From the NCBI GenBank assembly GCA_001830645.1, contig MIBM01000153.1, positions 2,919-12,365 on the forward strand: a DNA stretch of 9,447 nt, in the 5' to 3' direction. Source of the stretch: Spirochaetes bacterium RIFOXYC1_FULL_54_7 (GTDB taxonomy: Bacteria > Spirochaetota > Spirochaetia > Treponematales > UBA12059). Each line of letters starts with the position of its first letter. Within the stretch, counting starts at the first letter, position 1. A program made the translations under genes and the position numbers. The notes under the pieces are model-generated. The model saw only the letters and a program-made list of their open reading frames with translations, was not told the DNA's origin and did no database searches. Shown here piece after piece: positions 6,784-9,447 of the stretch.

Positions 6784-8583
6784 ATGGATCGAACCTTTGC
6801 AATAGCTGGAATACTCAGGAATATTATCTTTTTCATACTACTGGAGGTGTTGACCACGGCATGCCGTAATCCGGTACAGCCTGTTTTACCCGGCAGTCCG
6901 GCTGACATACTGGCAAACCCTGATCCGAACCCGGTGCAATTCGACTACCAGCAGGATCCGCCCGTTCTGCCCATCGACTTTGGCAACTATTCACAAAAAA
7001 CCGTCACCATCCAGAATGCTCCGGGACGGCAGGTCTTCCTTGTCAAAGCCAACAGCTCCACCAACCTCATTCCAGGTACTGCGACCGGTGAGGCCTGGTC
7101 ACGCACCCTGACTATGGACCCCGGCAGTTACCCCGGCAGCCACCCCGGACGCCGGGAACACGAAGCCGCCCTCCGGTTCAATGCCAACCCGCCACCTATC
7201 CCTTTCGGGGCCCAGGCGCGTAGCCTGGCCAGCCCGATCACGTATGGATCAACTCCTTCCGATTACATCGAAGGCACTACCAAGAAGTATTTCTGGGTTG
7301 AGCAGGGGGACACCTGGATTTACCTATCCGCTACTCTGAGGGCCATAGGCGAGTATTCCTACGTCTGGGTTGCGGATGACAACTTCAATGCAAGTTCCAC
7401 CAACGACCGGGACAACAAACTTACCACTGAACAGGCCTGGCTGATCAGGGACAAGTTCGACGGTACCACCGGGTCAGAGTACCGGGATGGTATCTTCAGG
7501 AACGTATCGACCATCTTCGGCCACGAGTACGGCGGCGGATACAATAGCGATGACGTCGGTGGCCGTGATGGAGACCAGCACATCTCCATCCTCCTCTACG
7601 ATATAGATTTTGACTATCCCGAAGCCATTCCCGAAACCCAGACCGGCGGTGTCTTCGGCTATTTCTGGAGCAAGGATTTCTACCCCCAGGACCAGCTGGG
7701 CAACAACCTGAAAACCAACAACGCGGAAATCTTCTACCTTGATGCCCACTTCGCAGACTCTTATCCCAGGGATATCTACAGCACCATGGCCCACGAATAC
7801 CAGCACATGATCCACTTCAACATGAAGTATCTACGCCTGGGGGGTCTCAGATCCGACACCTGGTTCAACGAGCTGTGCTCCATGGTTGCTGAAGACCTGG
7901 TGCTTGAAAACATCGGCCTTGATCCCCTTGTGGACGGCCCCCAATCACGATTGGACGTCTTTGCCTACCACTATGCTGAATCCGGGGTCAGCGACTGGCT
8001 GGATGATGATGAAGTCCTGAAAAGCTACGCCGGGGCCTTTGCCTTCGGGGCCTACCTGGCCAGGAACTTCGGCGGTGCCAGCTTCTTCCACGAACTCCTG
8101 CACAACGACAAGGTGAACGAGGCCGCCATAAGCACCGCCATGGCAGCCTTGTCTGCTGATGGTGCCAGCGACAACGGAATGGGTTTCAGCCAGGAGCTTC
8201 TGCGCTATGGCGAAGCGCTTGTACTCACAGAAAACCCGGCACCCGGAGGCCTACGCAGCCTGAACAGGGAAGTCACCAGTTTTATTGCCGATGATGCTAC
8301 CGGAGACGACACTGCCGAAGACAGTTCGGCTGAAGACGGCATCAGCTATACCATCCATGCCATCGATCTTGATTCCTTGCGGCAATACAATCTGGTCACA
8401 GGAAAGCTTGTCAGCAACGAATATGGCCTTAGGACCTATCATCCCCTGGATGCCCCCAGCCTGCGGCCCTACGGCAACTCCATACACACCCAGGACTCCT
8501 GGACCAACATCGCAGGGGATCTATCCATCAGCCTCGAAGCGCCCGGGGACAGTGCGGTCAGGTATTTTCTGGTGGTCCGGTAG
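6784..8583 (+). CDS. M30 (hyicolysin)-type zinc metallopeptidase, predicted lipoprotein
   Basis: A 599-residue secreted zinc protease. I chose ATG 6784, with GGGG at 6774-6777 six bases before it, over an in-frame TTG at 6772. The N-terminus has a hydrophobic stretch and the box LTTAC (Cys27), a relaxed lipobox of spirochaete style, so the mature protein is probably lipid-anchored. A Pro/Asn/Asp-rich linker follows (about 28-60). The catalytic site is HEYQHMIHF, with zinc ligands His337 and His341 and general base Glu338. WFNELCSMVAEDL follows, with Glu363 the likely third ligand, matching the M30 plan of HExxH followed by a WxNE motif. The roughly 310 residues before the site are beta-rich and Asp-rich (for example GDQHISILLYDIDFD). 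The C-terminal part contains an acidic low-complexity run (DDATGDDTAEDSSAED). It is divergent from the repressor gene and looks monocistronic. Substrate and cell-surface side are unknown. Confidence 0.85.
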   Translation: MDRTFAIAGILRNIIFFILLEVLTTACRNPVQPVLPGSPADILANPDPNPVQFDYQQDPPVLPIDFGNYSQKTVTIQNAPGRQVFLVKANSSTNLIPGTATGEAWSRTLTMDPGSYPGSHPGRREHEAALRFNANPPPIPFGAQARSLASPITYGSTPSDYIEGTTKKYFWVEQGDTWIYLSATLRAIGEYSYVWVADDNFNASSTNDRDNKLTTEQAWLIRDKFDGTTGSEYRDGIFRNVSTIFGHEYGGGYNSDDVGGRDGDQHISILLYDIDFDYPEAIPETQTGGVFGYFWSKDFYPQDQLGNNLKTNNAEIFYLDAHFADSYPRDIYSTMAHEYQHMIHFNMKYLRLGGLRSDTWFNELCSMVAEDLVLENIGLDPLVDGPQSRLDVFAYHYAESGVSDWLDDDEVLKSYAGAFAFGAYLARNFGGASFFHELLHNDKVNEAAISTAMAALSADGASDNGMGFSQELLRYGEALVLTENPAPGGLRSLNREVTSFIADDATGDDTAEDSSAEDGISYTIHAIDLDSLRQYNLVTGKLVSNEYGLRTYHPLDAPSLRPYGNSIHTQDSWTNIAGDLSISLEAPGDSAVRYFLVVR

Positions 8584-8609
8584 GCAGCAATAACCGCCGG
8601 AATCCGGGT

Positions 8610-9446
8610 TTACCGTTTCTGGCTCAGGGCAAGGGTAAGCCGGGTCAAGCCTGAATAGCGCCCAAGATCGCTGTCGGGACTACCCCCGAAGACCGGTATC
8701 GTCAGAGTCAGCTCCGTCTCCAGGGACGGCTGCCAGCCGAGGCTCAAGGCCAGGGCATAGCCAAATTCATCAGGATACCCCCTGCTGTCAATGGTTGGTG
8801 TCAGGGCTGCCAGCAGGCTGGTGCTGAATCTGCCGTCCAGCCAGTGCCGCCTGGCATACAGGACCCCAAGGCTGGCAAGAGCCGGCCGTATCACCTGCAT
8901 GGCCGGATCAAGCAACAGGTGCCTGGCCTCGATGATGAGATCCATGGCCAACAGGCTCCAGTAGGCGTTCAGGCCCAGGGCGGCATCAAAAGTCCATGAG
9001 GGCAGCAGGAACACGGAATTCGACCCGGAGAGTTCAGCTGAAACGGTTGAGAAATATCTGACAGGACTCCAGGACACTTCCCCATATATCCGTACATCGG
9101 CCCCCGTCCACGAAGCAGCGGCAAAGGCAGCCTGAATCGACGACCGCTCTGGTATCAGGATGATGTCGTACTTTTTAGTATAACCCTCGGCAGTCATGAT
9201 TTTCACCAGATAAGCTGTCTCAGGATCCACGCCATAATATAAGCCTGCGAGAAGCTCCATGGATCCTGTACCCAGCTCCCCGGTTAGCTGGAATGAAGGA
9301 TGCTCTGCCAGTACCTCCGATTCAGGCTCATCAAGTAGTATCGCATGCAAAAGATAGGTTCCCCAAATCGGTACAACCACCTGGCTCGGAAACCTGTCCC
9401 TCGGAAACCAGACTGACTCGGGATCCACCTCGGCCATCCTCGGAGC
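8610..9446 (-). CDS. Probable outer membrane beta-barrel protein, N-terminus beyond the window
   Basis: The frame is open to the right edge. The in-window ATG at 9437 is followed by no signal peptide (AEVDPESVWF), so the real start almost certainly lies outside and only the C-terminal 275-odd residues are seen. These are a series of alternating amphipathic strands with aromatic girdle residues and short turns, for example ADVRIYGEVSWSPVRYF, LLAMDLIIEARHLLL and FGYALALSLGWQPS. Near the end, VFGGSPDSDLGRYSGL resembles the last hairpins of DUF1302/porin-type barrels. The final strand, LTRLTLALSQKR, ends in basic residues rather than the usual aromatic. The gene converges with the metallopeptidase gene across 26 bases. 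The barrel topology is well supported by pattern; the family name is not. Confidence 0.6.
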   Translation of the reverse strand, partial: APRMAEVDPESVWFPRDRFPSQVVVPIWGTYLLHAILLDEPESEVLAEHPSFQLTGELGTGSMELLAGLYYGVDPETAYLVKIMTAEGYTKKYDIILIPERSSIQAAFAAASWTGADVRIYGEVSWSPVRYFSTVSAELSGSNSVFLLPSWTFDAALGLNAYWSLLAMDLIIEARHLLLDPAMQVIRPALASLGVLYARRHWLDGRFSTSLLAALTPTIDSRGYPDEFGYALALSLGWQPSLETELTLTIPVFGGSPDSDLGRYSGLTRLTLALSQKR

Positions 9447-9447
9447 C

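Noticed and set aside
6605..6918. A 14-base exact direct repeat, ACATACTGGCAAAC, at 6605-6618 (tetR promoter) and 6905-6918 (inside the peptidase gene), 300 bases apart.
   Set aside because: One 14-mer repeat in about 9.4 kb is not rare by chance, the second copy is inside coding sequence, and neither copy has target-site or symmetry features.
7522..7536. HEYGG (His247) in the metallopeptidase as a possible zinc site.
   Set aside because: It lacks the second His of HExxH; the complete motif is HEYQH at 337-341.
8584..8609. CCGG-AAT-CCGG as a bidirectional terminator between the peptidase and right-hand barrel genes.
   Set aside because: The stem is only 4 bp with a 3-base loop and there is no T tract on either side.

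Overview
The window looks like a chromosomal segment from a double-membrane bacterium, most likely a spirochaete. The grounds are two outer-membrane-type beta-barrels, a TolC-type protein, an M30-family zinc metallopeptidase lipoprotein with a relaxed (spirochaete-style) lipobox, and a LolA-like protein of the family typified by Treponema pallidum TP0789. The taxonomic call rests on remembered family distributions and is not certain. Coding DNA is G+C-rich, with frequent ATA and AGG codons; the regulatory gaps are visibly A+T-richer. No rRNA, tRNA, CRISPR array or transposase gene was seen.

Layout: (1) 1-1328, plus strand: the C-terminal bulk of a TolC/OEP-family protein whose true start lies left of the window. 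(2) 1347-5784, minus strand: a tightly coupled three-gene operon. In order of transcription it encodes an RND/MMPL-type (HAE3-like) inner-membrane exporter, a periplasmic LolA-like protein and an outer-membrane beta-barrel of the DUF1302/porin type. The junctions are ATGA and TGATG overlaps. (3) 5785-6606: a TetR/AcrR repressor gene on the same strand, flanked by two copies of one operator. One is a perfect 20-bp palindrome before the exporter gene; the other is a 17/20 match that overlaps the -10 box of a strong sigma70-type promoter of the repressor gene. (4) 6607-6783: a divergent, A+T-rich intergenic region with a nested inverted repeat. (5) 6784-8583, plus strand: an M30-type metallopeptidase lipoprotein. 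(6) 8610 to the right edge, minus strand: the C-terminal part of another probable outer-membrane beta-barrel.

The central biological story is the TetR-controlled trio exporter + LolA-like carrier + outer-membrane barrel. It has one component for each envelope layer, so it reads as a self-contained route for moving a lipid or hydrophobic compound from the inner membrane through the periplasm to the outer membrane. The local repressor probably senses that compound or a related one. The substrate cannot be read from the sequence. The convergent TolC-type gene, the metallopeptidase and the right-hand barrel are separate transcription units with no demonstrable link to the operon beyond all being envelope proteins.
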